64,000 bases of DNA from Pelosinus propionicus DSM 13327 (GCF_900114615.1 NZ_FOTS01000019.1:1-64000); one strand, 5' to 3'; positions 51,101 to 60,835 are shown, counted from the first letter of the stretch. Made by a program: numbers and translations. Notes: generated from the sequence alone by a model not told the origin.

Positions 51101-53719
51101 TTATTTAACTTGTTTTTTAATAACTTCTAAAGCAAACTGCAACGCATCCGAAATCTTATCTGGTTGTTTACCACCTGCTTGGGCCATATCAGGACGGCCG
51201 CCGCCGCCACCGCCAGTAATTTTAGAAACTTCTTTTACAATATTACCAGCATGAATACCTTTATTAATTGCTTCTTTCGTCGCCATAGCAACAAAATTCA
51301 CTTTATCAGTATGAATAGATCCAAGAGTTACAACACCACATTTTAAGTGATCACGCACCATATCAGCAACCGTGCGCAACCCCTCTATATCACTGATACT
51401 TACCTGGCCAACAACAACTTGTACACCATTAACCTCTTGCACTTTCGATAATAAATCCATTACTTCACTATGCGCTAATTTACTAGTAAGAGCAGCTAAT
51501 TCATTTTCTAATTCTTTAACGCGATTCATAACACTGTCTACTTTTACAATAAGTTCTTCAGGACGTGATTTCAATTTTAACGCTGTGCTTAATAACACTT
51601 GATCTCGTTCATTAATGTACTCAATAGCCCCGCTACCTGTTACTGCTTCAATCCTTCGTATGCCTGAACCAATTCCCGCTTCACTAACAATCTTAAACAT
51701 GCATATTTCAGACGTATTCATAACATGACTGCCACCACATAATTCCTTACTAATACTGCCAACAGAAACAACTCTAACTGTTTCACCATATTTTTCACCA
51801 AATAATGCTACTGCACCCATTTCCTTGGCTTTATCCTGTTTAGTTTCTACGATAGTAACAGAAATATTTTCTAAAATTGCATGATTTACTAATTTCTCTA
51901 TTTCTAGGAGTTGTTCTGAAGTTACTTGAGAAAAGTGTGAAAAATCAAAACGTAATCTTTCGGAGCTGACTAGAGACCCTGATTGATTTACATGGGTACC
52001 TAATACCTGTTTTAAAGCTGCATGCAACAAATGAGTAGCAGTATGATTACGAGCAATTTTACGACGTCTGTTTTCATCAACTTTAAGTTTGACAACATCT
52101 CCGACTCTAAATAAACCTTCAGTAACATTTCCAATATGATAGGTTGTACCATTTACTAATTTTTTAGTAGACGTAATTTTCATCTTTCCTAAAGGTCCTT
52201 CAAGAAAACCAGTATCACCAACTTGTCCACCGCCTTCAGCATGAAAAGAAGTTACATCTAGAATAAATGCTACATCTTCACCATCATGAACTTCATCAGC
52301 CAGAATACCATTTTTCCAAGCAAGTATAATGTTTCCTTTTTCAGCGTGTTCATCAACAATAAGCTTTTCTGTTTCCAGATGAGATAAATCTGGAATAATC
52401 AACTGGTTTTCATGGTCTTGGCGAGCAGAGCGTGCTCGCTCACGCTGTTCTTTCATTGCAGAATCAAAGTTTTGTTTATCTAACTGCATATCATGTTCTT
52501 CTAATATTTCTAAAGTCAGCTCCCAAGGAAAACCAAATGTATCGTACAATTTGAATGCAGTAGCACCATCAAGTACAGAAATATTTGATCCCTTTAACTT
52601 TTGAATATGTCCATTCAATAATTCCATGCCTTGTACTAATGTTGTTTGAAATCGTTCTTCTTCTAACTGAATCACTTTTTTGATATAGGATTGCTTTTCT
52701 ACTAAATCGGGATATGCTTCAGCAAAAATGGTATTGACGATATCAACCATCGGAACCAAGAATATCTTTTCAATTCCCAATAAACGGGCATGGCGAACAG
52801 CTCTACGCAAAATACGACGCAGTACATATCCTCTACCTTCATTTGAAGGCAATATACCATCACCAATCATTACTGTCATGCTACGAATATGATCGGCAAT
52901 TACTTTTAATGAAATATCGGTCTTATTATTAAAGCCATATTGAACATTTGCAACTTTTGCTGCATGTTCAATGAGCGGAAACAATAAATCTGTTTCAAAA
53001 TTTGATCTTTTATTCTGTAAGACAGAAGCAATACGTTCAAGTCCTGCCCCTGTATCAATATTTTTCTTTGCTAAAGGAGTATAATTACCAGCCTCATCAC
53101 GGTCATATTGTGTAAATACCAAATTCCAGATTTCTAGAAAGCGATCACAATCACAACCTACTGCACAATCTGGTTTATTACAGCCTCTTTCTTCACCTAA
53201 ATCAAAATAAATTTCTGAGCATGGTCCGCATGGTCCAGGACCGATCTCCCAAAAATTATCTGCCATTCTAATGATTCGATCGGCCGGTATATGTATATCG
53301 TTCTGCCATATGGCAAATGCTTCATCATCTTCAGTATGAATCGTTATCCACAACTTATCTTTAGGCATTTCTAAATGCTCAGTAATAAATTCCCAAGCCC
53401 AAGCAATTGCTTCTTTTTTAAAATAATCACCAAAAGAAAAGTTACCTAGCATCTCAAAAAAAGTATGATGGCGAGCAGTACGTCCAACATTTTCGATATC
53501 ACCTGTACGCACACATTTCTGACTCGTGCTAATACGTGGATGGGGCGGATTCATTTTACCAGTAAAAAAAGGCTTAAATGGTGCCATTCCTGCACCAACT
53601 AATAATAATGTGGGATCATTTTCAGGAATTAATGGATAGCTTTGTAAAATCAAATGATCTTTACTTTTGAAAAAATCTAAGAATTTCTTACGTAGTTCAT
53701 TTCCACTTATATAATTCAA
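51101..53719 (-). CDS. alaS: Alanine--tRNA ligase
   Basis: An 872-residue class II synthetase. The N-terminal catalytic core contains PTLLLVGAGMAPFKPFF and VRTGDIENVGRTARHHTFFEM, split by motif 2. The editing domain has HTATHLLH and CGGSHV, and the C-Ala oligomerisation domain includes the GGGGGGRPDMAQAGGK box. The TTG at 53719 has GGAGG nine bases upstream; a TTG at 53728 abuts it. No T-box leader is present in the 83-base upstream gap. Confidence 0.97.
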   Translation of the reverse strand: MNYISGNELRKKFLDFFKSKDHLILQSYPLIPENDPTLLLVGAGMAPFKPFFTGKMNPPHPRISTSQKCVRTGDIENVGRTARHHTFFEMLGNFSFGDYFKKEAIAWAWEFITEHLEMPKDKLWITIHTEDDEAFAIWQNDIHIPADRIIRMADNFWEIGPGPCGPCSEIYFDLGEERGCNKPDCAVGCDCDRFLEIWNLVFTQYDRDEAGNYTPLAKKNIDTGAGLERIASVLQNKRSNFETDLLFPLIEHAAKVANVQYGFNNKTDISLKVIADHIRSMTVMIGDGILPSNEGRGYVLRRILRRAVRHARLLGIEKIFLVPMVDIVNTIFAEAYPDLVEKQSYIKKVIQLEEERFQTTLVQGMELLNGHIQKLKGSNISVLDGATAFKLYDTFGFPWELTLEILEEHDMQLDKQNFDSAMKEQRERARSARQDHENQLIIPDLSHLETEKLIVDEHAEKGNIILAWKNGILADEVHDGEDVAFILDVTSFHAEGGGQVGDTGFLEGPLGKMKITSTKKLVNGTTYHIGNVTEGLFRVGDVVKLKVDENRRRKIARNHTATHLLHAALKQVLGTHVNQSGSLVSSERLRFDFSHFSQVTSEQLLEIEKLVNHAILENISVTIVETKQDKAKEMGAVALFGEKYGETVRVVSVGSISKELCGGSHVMNTSEICMFKIVSEAGIGSGIRRIEAVTGSGAIEYINERDQVLLSTALKLKSRPEELIVKVDSVMNRVKELENELAALTSKLAHSEVMDLLSKVQEVNGVQVVVGQVSISDIEGLRTVADMVRDHLKCGVVTLGSIHTDKVNFVAMATKEAINKGIHAGNIVKEVSKITGGGGGGRPDMAQAGGKQPDKISDALQFALEVIKKQVK

Positions 53720-53802
53720 GTTTCTCAACCTCCAGATAAGTTAGGCATACTCTCGTTCGACATTATACATAAATTATTGCATAATGTCAATTAATGGCTA
53801 CC

Positions 53803-54828
53803 TTAAAGCAACACTTTTACAATATGGCGGATCAATACTTTTCCAATTGCTGCGACTGGAACACCAAGCAACATCCCAATAATTCCAGCTACTTCACCAC
53901 CAACAAAAACAACAAAAATTACAGTTAACGGATGAAGGCCTATGTTTTCGCCAATAATCTTAGGATGAATGATGTTTCCTTCAATTTGCTGAATAATAAA
54001 AAAGAGTAAGATAACCTTCATCGTCAGCCAAGGCGATTCCAAAATAGCCAGCATGACTGCTGGCGAAGCTCCTATAATAGGACCAAAATATGGAATTACA
54101 TCGAATAAGGCTGCTAAGATACCAATAATTATAGCAAACTTAACCTGCAGAAAATACAATCCAATCGTTACAAACACACCAATTATACAAGCTACCAATA
54201 ATTGACCGCGAATAATCCCTCCCAAGACTGTATCGGCATCTCGAAAAAATAAGATTAACTCTGTTCGCCAGCTGCTTGGCACAAATGACAAAAGTTCACT
54301 TTTGATTTTATACCAGTCATGTAAAAGATAAAAAGCTAAAATAGGGCTAATGGCTAAACCAATAGAATGACTAATAATTTTAATAATGAAATTTACCACT
54401 TGCCCTATAAAATCCTGCATTTCATTTTCTAATAGCAATAAATTATCGTCAATTGCTATCCGCAAATAATATGGTAGTGCAGAATTTTGATACTGGGACT
54501 GCATTTGTATTAATAGTTTATTAATATTTTCTATCATAATTGGCAAATCCAGTGCAAAAGATTGTAGCTCTTTAATAAATAGAGCAAGCAACTTACTTCC
54601 TCCAATGATGACAACACTAAATAAAATAATATATATAATAATAATTGCCCATAATCTTCCGATATTTTTTCTTTCTAAATAGCATACTGCAGGATTTAAT
54701 AAATAAGTTAAAAATAAGCCAATAATAAAAGGATATAATGCATTACGAACCATCCAAAAAAAATATAAAAAAACAATAAGAATAACAATAATAAGAGTAA
54801 TTCTAACCGTTGATTTGCTTACTAACAT
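53803..54828 (-). CDS. AI-2E family transporter (YrrI-like permease)
   Basis: A 341-residue membrane protein with about eight helices. The family motifs PYFGPIIGASPAVMLA and IHPKIIGENIGLHPLTVIFVV near the C-terminus are clear. The transported solute is not known. AAGGGGGTG precedes the ATG. It is upstream of alaS in the same order as yrrI-alaS in Bacillus. Confidence 0.92.
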   Translation of the reverse strand: MLVSKSTVRITLIIVILIVFLYFFWMVRNALYPFIIGLFLTYLLNPAVCYLERKNIGRLWAIIIIYIILFSVVIIGGSKLLALFIKELQSFALDLPIMIENINKLLIQMQSQYQNSALPYYLRIAIDDNLLLLENEMQDFIGQVVNFIIKIISHSIGLAISPILAFYLLHDWYKIKSELLSFVPSSWRTELILFFRDADTVLGGIIRGQLLVACIIGVFVTIGLYFLQVKFAIIIGILAALFDVIPYFGPIIGASPAVMLAILESPWLTMKVILLFFIIQQIEGNIIHPKIIGENIGLHPLTVIFVVFVGGEVAGIIGMLLGVPVAAIGKVLIRHIVKVLL

Positions 54829-54869
54829 AAATTCACCCCCTTATAATATCATCATATACTCTGGTGAGT

Positions 54870-54896
54870 AAACAAAAGGGAGACCATTAGGTCTCC
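54870..54896 (-). terminator. Terminator after the zinc-ribbon gene upstream of the AI-2E permease
   Basis: Stem GGAGACC / GGTCTCC with an ATTA loop, followed by CTTTTGTTT on the minus strand. Confidence 0.8.
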
Positions 54897-54930
54897 ACTT
54901 TATCTAAAGATGTATCCCATTTCATACATT

Positions 54931-55113
54931 TCACTGTGCAGCTGTTTCCAATGGATCTAAATAAAGTGTTAATGTACCATCTGGCTGAACACTAAAAATT
55001 TTAATGTCATCGCCACGTATGATAAACTCTATGCAGCAATCCCAGCAATAATATTGTGCTGCTCCCACTTTACCAATTGCCCGATTACTATTACATACAG
55101 GGCAAGCTGTCAT
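54931..55113 (-). CDS. Small zinc-ribbon protein (60 aa)
   Basis: A 60-residue protein opening with MTACPVCNSNRAIG and carrying CWDCCIEF near residue 25, a C-x2-C / C-x2-C zinc ribbon. A beta-rich C-terminus follows. AGAGGTG precedes the ATG. It lies downstream of the PRC-barrel gene. Function unknown. Confidence 0.8.
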   Translation of the reverse strand: MTACPVCNSNRAIGKVGAAQYYCWDCCIEFIIRGDDIKIFSVQPDGTLTLYLDPLETAAQ

Positions 55114-55155
55114 ACTTATACACCTCTCATAATCGAATAATAGCTTTTATTCTTC

Positions 55156-55659
55156 TTACTCTTCTTTATGCAATAATTTTTCCATCTCACCTGGAACAAT
55201 TACTGTATCTTTACCAACGATTTGTAGTTTGGGCAGCGGCATTACTCTACGGCCATATAGTAAATCACTTACGATACTATCTGATACTTGATACCATTTC
55301 AATTCGCCAGTACTAGCATCAAAAAAAACGTCCACTAACATACCCAATCGCAAGCCATCATCTGTAATAATTTCTTTCTTAAATAAATCTTTTACATAGT
55401 AATTGATTGTTATCTCAAAGATAGAGGCACATTGATGTACGACAGAATGATTCCGAATCATAACAGCATCACGACCAACACTTAAAAGATCTACATAAGC
55501 AATCCCCATTTCAAAGGAGCTCTGTTTTTCTTCATCAAGTGTTACACCCTGCACCTTTGCATCTTCGATATGTAGGACTACATCTTTTATTTGGCCAATT
55601 TGTGTACCTGTTTCTGTTTCCAATAATGGCAATCCAAGTAAATCTTGCAACCTGTGCAT
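55156..55659 (-). CDS. PRC-barrel domain protein
   Basis: A 167-residue protein with two PRC-barrel beta domains: residues about 1-75 (LPLLETETGTQIGQIKDVVL) and 90-160 (DGLRLGMLVDVFFDASTGEL). Such proteins bind RNA or other macromolecules; the closest named relative would be the YlmC/YmxH-like sporulation group, but the length differs. It lies near mnmA with its own ribosome site. Confidence 0.85.
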   Translation of the reverse strand: MHRLQDLLGLPLLETETGTQIGQIKDVVLHIEDAKVQGVTLDEEKQSSFEMGIAYVDLLSVGRDAVMIRNHSVVHQCASIFEITINYYVKDLFKKEIITDDGLRLGMLVDVFFDASTGELKWYQVSDSIVSDLLYGRRVMPLPKLQIVGKDTVIVPGEMEKLLHKEE

Positions 55660-55746
55660 AAAAAAATGGCCTCCGTAATGTAGATTGTAATCTTAGTATT
55701 ACCAAAATCCCTTATTTTTATAATCTATGAAATTCATCGTAATTCT

Positions 55747-55780
55747 GAAAAAAAGGACTTGGCATAATGCCAAGTCCTTA
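55747..55780 (-). terminator. Terminator after mnmA
   Basis: A perfect stem, AAGGACTTGGC / GCCAAGTCCTT, followed by TTTTTTT on the minus strand. Confidence 0.9.
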
Positions 55781-55805
55781 AAATAAAGCCTGTCCTTCGA
55801 TATTT

Positions 55806-56897
55806 TTAAATAGAATTTTTAATAATACCTCCACCAATAACCATGTCCCCATCGTAAAAGACTACTGACTGCCCCGGCGTAATGGCGCGCTGCGGTTCAC
55901 GAAATTTTACATGTACACGACCTTCAGGCAAAGGAGATACTACAGCAACTCCTTCACGAGAGCCATATCGAATTTTAGCCGAAACTGTAATTGGTGCTTC
56001 CAAATGATCGATTGCAATAAAATTTAAATCTTCAGCAATGAGTTCAGAGGAAAATACATCTTCATTAGAGCCAACAATAATTTGATTATTGTCGAAATCT
56101 AATTTTACTACATATAGCGGCTGTCCTGTTGCAAGACCTAACCCTTTACGTTGACCAACTGTGTATAGTGGCAATCCCTGATGTTGCCCTACTATTTTTC
56201 CATGTATATCAATTATATTACCTGGACGCAAAGAATCTGGCGATTTGTCCGCCAAAAATCCCTTATAATCATCATCTGGCACAAAACAGATTTCTTGACT
56301 TTCAGGTTTATTAGCAACTGACAATCCAAATTCAGCTGCTAATTCTCTTGTTCTTACTTTTGTATAATCACCTAAAGGCATCAAAAAATGTTTTAGTGTA
56401 TTTTGATTCAGATGGTATAGAGCGTAGGATTGATCTTTAGTATGATCAATACCTTTACTCAATGTATGCCTACCTAAATGATCATCATATCCTATACGGG
56501 CATAATGACCAGTAGCAACATACTCAGCACCTAAAGCTAATGCTTTTTGCAATAAACCTTCAAATTTAACGTAACGATTACAAGCAATGCAAGGATTAGG
56601 AGTCTTTCCAGCTCCATATTCTGCTACAAAATAGTCAATAACAGTAGATTCAAACATTTCGCGAAAGTTTAAAACATAATAAGGTATACCTATTTTATCT
56701 GCAACTCTGCGGGCATCATCAACTGCACTTAGTGAACAGCATCCACGATTTTCAGCATCATTTTCTGGCACATCTTTATCCCATATTTGCATAGTTGCAC
56801 CAATGACATCATATCCTTGCTGCACCAAAAGGGCGGCAGTTAAAGAACTGTCCACCCCTCCACTCATCGCTACAAGAACTCTTGGCTTTGTACTCAT
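55806..56897 (-). CDS. mnmA: tRNA 2-thiouridylase MnmA
   Basis: A 363-residue ATP pyrophosphatase-type enzyme. The PP-loop AMSGGVDSSLTAALL lies near residue 9. Catalytic Cys in NPCIACNR near 101 and in SQEICFVPDDDY near 201 form the redox pair. It thiolates U34 of Lys/Glu/Gln tRNAs using sulfur from IscS. It closes the iscR-iscS-iscU-mnmA cluster. Confidence 0.97.
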   Translation of the reverse strand: MSTKPRVLVAMSGGVDSSLTAALLVQQGYDVIGATMQIWDKDVPENDAENRGCCSLSAVDDARRVADKIGIPYYVLNFREMFESTVIDYFVAEYGAGKTPNPCIACNRYVKFEGLLQKALALGAEYVATGHYARIGYDDHLGRHTLSKGIDHTKDQSYALYHLNQNTLKHFLMPLGDYTKVRTRELAAEFGLSVANKPESQEICFVPDDDYKGFLADKSPDSLRPGNIIDIHGKIVGQHQGLPLYTVGQRKGLGLATGQPLYVVKLDFDNNQIIVGSNEDVFSSELIAEDLNFIAIDHLEAPITVSAKIRYGSREGVAVVSPLPEGRVHVKFREPQRAITPGQSVVFYDGDMVIGGGIIKNSI

Positions 56898-56905
56898 GAA
56901 TTAAA

Positions 56906-57277
56906 TCACTTTCCTTTTTTGCTGATATAGTCTTTAATCGCTTCATGCAATGCATCAGCTGCTAAATTGGAACAGTGCATTTTAGCGGGTGGAAGACCAT
57001 CTAGAGCTTCAGCTACTGCATCATTTGAAATTTTTAAAGCTTCATCAAGGGTTTTTCCCATTACTAACTCTGTTACCATACTGCTAGTCGCAATGGCAGC
57101 ACCACAGCCAAAAGTTTTAAATTTTACGTCTTTAATAATATCATCTTGAACATCTAAATAAATTCTCATTATGTCTCCGCATTTGGCATTGCCAACTTCT
57201 CCAACACCATTAGCGTTTTCTATTTCACCCACATTGCGAGGATTTGTAAAATGATCCATTACTTTTTCAGTATACAT
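56906..57277 (-). CDS. iscU: Fe-S cluster assembly scaffold IscU/NifU-like
   Basis: A 123-residue NifU N-terminal (IscU-like) scaffold. The three cluster Cys are in AKCGD, GCGAAIATSS and HCSNLA. YTEKVMDHFTNPRNVG is the family N-terminus. The ATG at 57277 follows AAAGGGGAC. It lies 26 bases after iscS. Confidence 0.95.
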   Translation of the reverse strand: MYTEKVMDHFTNPRNVGEIENANGVGEVGNAKCGDIMRIYLDVQDDIIKDVKFKTFGCGAAIATSSMVTELVMGKTLDEALKISNDAVAEALDGLPPAKMHCSNLAADALHEAIKDYISKKGK

Positions 57278-57303
57278 AAAATTGTCCCCTTTCAATAATT
57301 AAA

Positions 57304-58509
57304 TTAATGATGATCGCATTGACTACAAGGATTATTCGCTGCTAATTTGGAATTGGCATTTAATGGTGACATACTACGCAATCTCTCAAGAATTTGTGGT
57401 AATACTTCTAAGCAATAATTGACATCAGCTTCTGTGTTTCCACGACCTAAAGAGAGTCGAAGTGATCCATGTGCGACTTCATGTGTGAGCCCCATCGCTA
57501 ATAAAACATGAGATGGGTCGAGAGATCCTGAAGTGCATGCTGAACCACTTGATGCGGCAATACCTTTCAAATCTAGATTTAAAAGAAGAGACTCTCCTTC
57601 CACATAGAAGAAACTAATATTTACATTACCAGGTAACCTAATTTCTTTATGACCGTTCAGCTTAATATCAGAAATCTTTTCTTGGATCCCATTAATCAGT
57701 TTATCCCTTAGATTTGTAAGATGAGAAATTCTTTGATCTAGTTCAATTTTGGCAAGTTCAGCAGCTTTTCCTAGTCCCACAATTCCAGGTACATTTTCAG
57801 TTCCAGGTCTTAGTTTGCGTTCTTGAGAGCCACCATGTTGTGTGGATTCAATTTTTACACCTTTACGTATATAAATAGCTCCAATGCCTTTGGGTCCATA
57901 TATTTTATGACCTGACAAACTAAGTACATCAATATTAAGTTCATTTACATCAATATGACAGTTCCCTACAGCTTGTACTGCATCCGTATGGAAATATATT
58001 TTCTTTTCTTTTGCTAGTTGTCCAATCTCTTTAATAGGTTGGATCGTCCCAACTTCATTATTGGCAAACATTACACTGATGAGTATTGTCTTATCAGTAA
58101 TGGCATTTTTTACATCTTCTACGCTAACCATAGCATTTTCATCAACTGGCAAATAAGTAACTGTAAAACCTTGTTTCTCTAAGTATTCACAGGCGTGTAA
58201 TATCGCATGATGCTCAACAGCTGTAGTAATGATATGGTTTCCTTTTTTTCGATTAGCAAAAGCAATGCCTTTTAATGCAAGATTATCTGACTCTGTACCA
58301 CCGCTAGTAAAAAAAATCTCATTTGCAGCAGCACCAAGTAAAGCTGCTACACTGCTTCTTGCTTCTTCTACTGCCTTACGTGTCTCACGACCAAAAGAGT
58401 GAACACTGGAAGGGTTACCAAATTTTTCTGTCATATATTCTAGCATTACCTTTGCTACTTCCCTATCCACCGGTGTAGTAGCCGAATGATCAAAATAAAT
58501 TCTTTCCAT
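57304..58509 (-). CDS. iscS: Cysteine desulfurase IscS/NifS
   Basis: A 401-residue PLP enzyme. The Lys anchor is in LSGHKIYGPKG and the catalytic Cys is in SSGSACTSGSLDP near residue 326; the N-terminus is IYFDHSATTPVD. The last seven residues are CSQCDHH, an unusual CxxC-HH tail that could bind metal. The start codon overlaps the upstream iscR end; a GTG two codons earlier is possible. Confidence 0.96.
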   Translation of the reverse strand: MERIYFDHSATTPVDREVAKVMLEYMTEKFGNPSSVHSFGRETRKAVEEARSSVAALLGAAANEIFFTSGGTESDNLALKGIAFANRKKGNHIITTAVEHHAILHACEYLEKQGFTVTYLPVDENAMVSVEDVKNAITDKTILISVMFANNEVGTIQPIKEIGQLAKEKKIYFHTDAVQAVGNCHIDVNELNIDVLSLSGHKIYGPKGIGAIYIRKGVKIESTQHGGSQERKLRPGTENVPGIVGLGKAAELAKIELDQRISHLTNLRDKLINGIQEKISDIKLNGHKEIRLPGNVNISFFYVEGESLLLNLDLKGIAASSGSACTSGSLDPSHVLLAMGLTHEVAHGSLRLSLGRGNTEADVNYCLEVLPQILERLRSMSPLNANSKLAANNPCSQCDHH

Positions 58510-58948
58510 TATCACATACATCTCCTTGTAATTGTTCTTCTTGGCACAAGTCAGCAAGAGAAATTGAATCTAAAACAGAACTTATACTGTCGCAAACTTT
58601 AGCCCAAACACCACGGGTTACACAAATTTCAGCTCGCTCGCAATAATCATTGTCCTCTGCATCTGTTAACAAACAATCAACTAAAACAATCGGACCTTCC
58701 ATCGTTCTTATAATATCACCAACTGAAATTTTTTCAGGTTCTTTGCTTAAAGAATATCCACCTTGCGCACCACGAATACTTTTAACATATCCAGCATTAC
58801 GTAAAGTACTCATGAGTTGTTCTAAGTAATTTTCAGAAATCTTTTGCCGCTGTGCGATACTTTTTAAAGATATTGGTCCCTCTCCATAGTGCATGGCTAA
58901 ATCATACATGGCCGCCACACCATAACGTCCTTTTGTAGATATTTTCAC
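58490..58948 (-). CDS. iscR: Rrf2-family transcriptional regulator IscR-like
   Basis: A 152-residue Rrf2 winged-helix regulator. MKISTKGRYGVAAMYDLA and the wing SIRGAQGGYSL are typical. Cys92, Cys103 and Cys109 could ligate a [2Fe-2S] cluster, as in IscR, though their spacing (10 and 5) differs from E. coli IscR (5 and 5). It leads the iscR-iscS-iscU-mnmA cluster and overlaps iscS by about 20 nt. The start is a GTG. Confidence 0.92.
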   Translation of the reverse strand: MKISTKGRYGVAAMYDLAMHYGEGPISLKSIAQRQKISENYLEQLMSTLRNAGYVKSIRGAQGGYSLSKEPEKISVGDIIRTMEGPIVLVDCLLTDAEDNDYCERAEICVTRGVWAKVCDSISSVLDSISLADLCQEEQLQGDVCDNGKNLF

Positions 58949-58981
58949 ATTAGCCTCTCCTCTTTGCTATATCCTAGCATT

Positions 58982-58998
58982 CCTAGTAGCATAGTAGG
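58982..58998. promoter_or_regulatory. Possible IscR operator
   Basis: A 17-bp imperfect palindrome (CCTAGTAGCATAGTAGG on the plus strand) starting 14 bases downstream of the -10 element and 34 bases before the iscR start. The location is suitable for autorepression. No direct evidence of binding. Confidence 0.4.
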
Positions 58999-59012
58999 TT
59001 TTCTTATTTATT

Positions 59013-59041
59013 AATATATCAAAATTATTACAGATTGTCAA
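59013..59041 (-). promoter_or_regulatory. Sigma-A promoter of the iscR-iscS-iscU-mnmA unit
   Basis: On the minus strand, -35 TTGACA (59036-59041), a 17-bp spacer and -10 TATATT (59013-59018). Confidence 0.8.
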
Positions 59042-59051
59042 AATGAATTAT

Positions 59052-60341
59052 TTATTTTTTGAGATTTTCTTCTTTACCATTTTTGCTAGGCCTATAGTAG
59101 ACTGTGCCAGTTAATTCATCCGGTAAATATTGTTGTTTGACAATATTTCCTTCATAATTATGGGGATATAAATAATTTGCACCATGACCTAATTTTTTTG
59201 CACCATGATAATGTGCATCTCGTAAATGCAAAGGAACTTGTCCGCAATTTTTTTGTGTAAGGTCATTAATTGCCTGATCAATAGCCATATAACATGCATT
59301 ACTTTTTGGCGCTGTTGCGATATAAATTACAGCCTGTGATAAAATAATGCGTGCTTCAGGCATTCCAATAAACTGAACTGCTTGGGCGGCAGCCATTGCA
59401 ACAACTAATGCTTGAGGATCTGCATTACCAACGTCTTCAGCTGCACAGATTACAATACGCCTCGCAATAAACTTGATATCTTCTCCTGCAACAACCATAC
59501 GTGCTAAGTAATGTATTGCAGCATCAGCATCCGATCCACGCATGCTCTTAATAAAAGCCGAAACGATATCATAATGATGATCTCCGGATTTATCATAAGG
59601 CTGTATTTTTTCTCCCACCACTTCTTTGAGAATGGAAATCGTTATCTTTTTAGTATTCATGGAACTCATCATAGTGGCTGCTTGTTCTATAATATTTAAT
59701 GCTACTCGCGCATCACCACCTGACAAATCAGCAATGATCGACAATGTTTCTTGGTCATATACAAGATTGAACTTGCCGAGGCCACGTTCATGGTCGTTAA
59801 TGGCTTGTTCCATAATTTCTACTAGTTCAGCTACTCCAAGGGATTTTAAACGAATCACTCTCATTCTAGATAATAAGGCAGCATTTACTTCAAAATAAGG
59901 GTTTTCTGTTGTTGCACCAATTAAAATGATCCTGCCATCTTCCACATAAGGCAATAATACATCTTGCTGCCCTTTATTAAATCGATGTATTTCGTCAATG
60001 AAAACAATCGTGCGCTGGCGATAAAATCCAAGCCTTTCTTTTGCCGCCTCAACAATCTTACGAATATCTGCAATGCCAGCTGACACTGCATTTAATTTTT
60101 CAAAATGACTACCAGTACTGTTAGTAATAATTTGTGCTAAAGTTGTTTTGCCTGTACCCGGTGGTCCAAATAAAATCATAGAAGGAAGATTATCAGCATC
60201 TATCATCTTTCGTAAAAATTTATCTTTACCGATAATATCATTTTGTCCAATAAATTCATCTAAAATTCTTGGACGCATACGTACGGCTAAAGGAGCTGTT
60301 TGGTTATTCTCTACTTGATTGGAATATGAAAATAAATCCAT
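59052..60341 (-). CDS. rarA: Replication-associated recombination protein RarA (MgsA)
   Basis: A 429-residue AAA+ ATPase acting at stalled replication forks. Walker A is FGPPGTGKTTLAQ near residues 58-70, Walker B is FIDEIHRFNK near 113, and the C-terminal domain includes GVGDEDVGNADPQA-type sequence (AAEDVGNADPQAL). AAAGGTGA precedes the ATG. It is divergent from the coiled-coil gene at 60.5 kb. Confidence 0.96.
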   Translation of the reverse strand: MDLFSYSNQVENNQTAPLAVRMRPRILDEFIGQNDIIGKDKFLRKMIDADNLPSMILFGPPGTGKTTLAQIITNSTGSHFEKLNAVSAGIADIRKIVEAAKERLGFYRQRTIVFIDEIHRFNKGQQDVLLPYVEDGRIILIGATTENPYFEVNAALLSRMRVIRLKSLGVAELVEIMEQAINDHERGLGKFNLVYDQETLSIIADLSGGDARVALNIIEQAATMMSSMNTKKITISILKEVVGEKIQPYDKSGDHHYDIVSAFIKSMRGSDADAAIHYLARMVVAGEDIKFIARRIVICAAEDVGNADPQALVVAMAAAQAVQFIGMPEARIILSQAVIYIATAPKSNACYMAIDQAINDLTQKNCGQVPLHLRDAHYHGAKKLGHGANYLYPHNYEGNIVKQQYLPDELTGTVYYRPSKNGKEENLKK

Positions 60342-60412
60342 TATATCACCTTTTTATTAAAAAATATTCAAATTTACATATTATTACAAATTAATTCAAG
60401 TAATATTTTTCT

Positions 60413-60441
60413 TTGACTTTATATACAGCTTTTATTATACT
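60413..60441 (+). promoter_or_regulatory. Sigma-A promoter of the plus-strand coiled-coil gene
   Basis: -35 TTGACT (60413-60418), a 17-bp spacer and -10 TATACT (60436-60441). The predicted 5' leader is about 70 bases and has no obvious structure. Confidence 0.8.
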
Positions 60442-60517
60442 TTATGTAAGTGCTTGTAGTAACTTGATTTTTTAAAAATTAATATTAATTTTTTTGATTA
60501 AAGGACGGATAAAAATT

Positions 60518-60835
60518 ATGGAAGACATCCTTCGCCAGCTGCTCGCAGGTCAAAAACAAATTACAGAACGGTTTGATCTTATCGATCAACAACTTAATAG
60601 TTTAACAGAAGGACAAGCTTCTATCAATGATAGGCTTGATAATTTACAAGATGATCTTCTCAGTCTGAGCAGCGATGTTTCCAATCTTAAAGGAGATGTC
60701 TTGGCCATTCGAAAGGATACTACAACATTGAAAAAAGATACTAGTTCTATAAAAAAAGATTTACGTTATGCATGGGAAGATATTCAAAAATTGGATAAAC
60801 GTGTACATATACATGAAAGTTTAATTGCAAAATAA
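60518..60835 (+). CDS. Coiled-coil protein of unknown function (105 aa)
   Basis: A 105-residue hydrophilic protein, nearly all coiled coil. Heptad-like leucine and isoleucine spacing (LDNLQDDLLSLSSDVSNLKGDV) runs through most of its length, and the lysine-rich stretch KDTTTLKKDTSSIKKD is a degenerate short repeat. No membrane segment. AAAGGA lies 12 bases ahead of the ATG. It has its own promoter and terminator, between rarA and the 6S RNA. The family is unknown; it resembles short phage or cell-division coiled-coil proteins only in composition. Confidence 0.75.
   Translation: MEDILRQLLAGQKQITERFDLIDQQLNSLTEGQASINDRLDNLQDDLLSLSSDVSNLKGDVLAIRKDTTTLKKDTSSIKKDLRYAWEDIQKLDKRVHIHESLIAK

Noticed and set aside
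53720-53802. T-box riboswitch before alaS
   Set aside because: Only about 80 bases separate alaS from the preceding gene, with no antiterminator or specifier loop.
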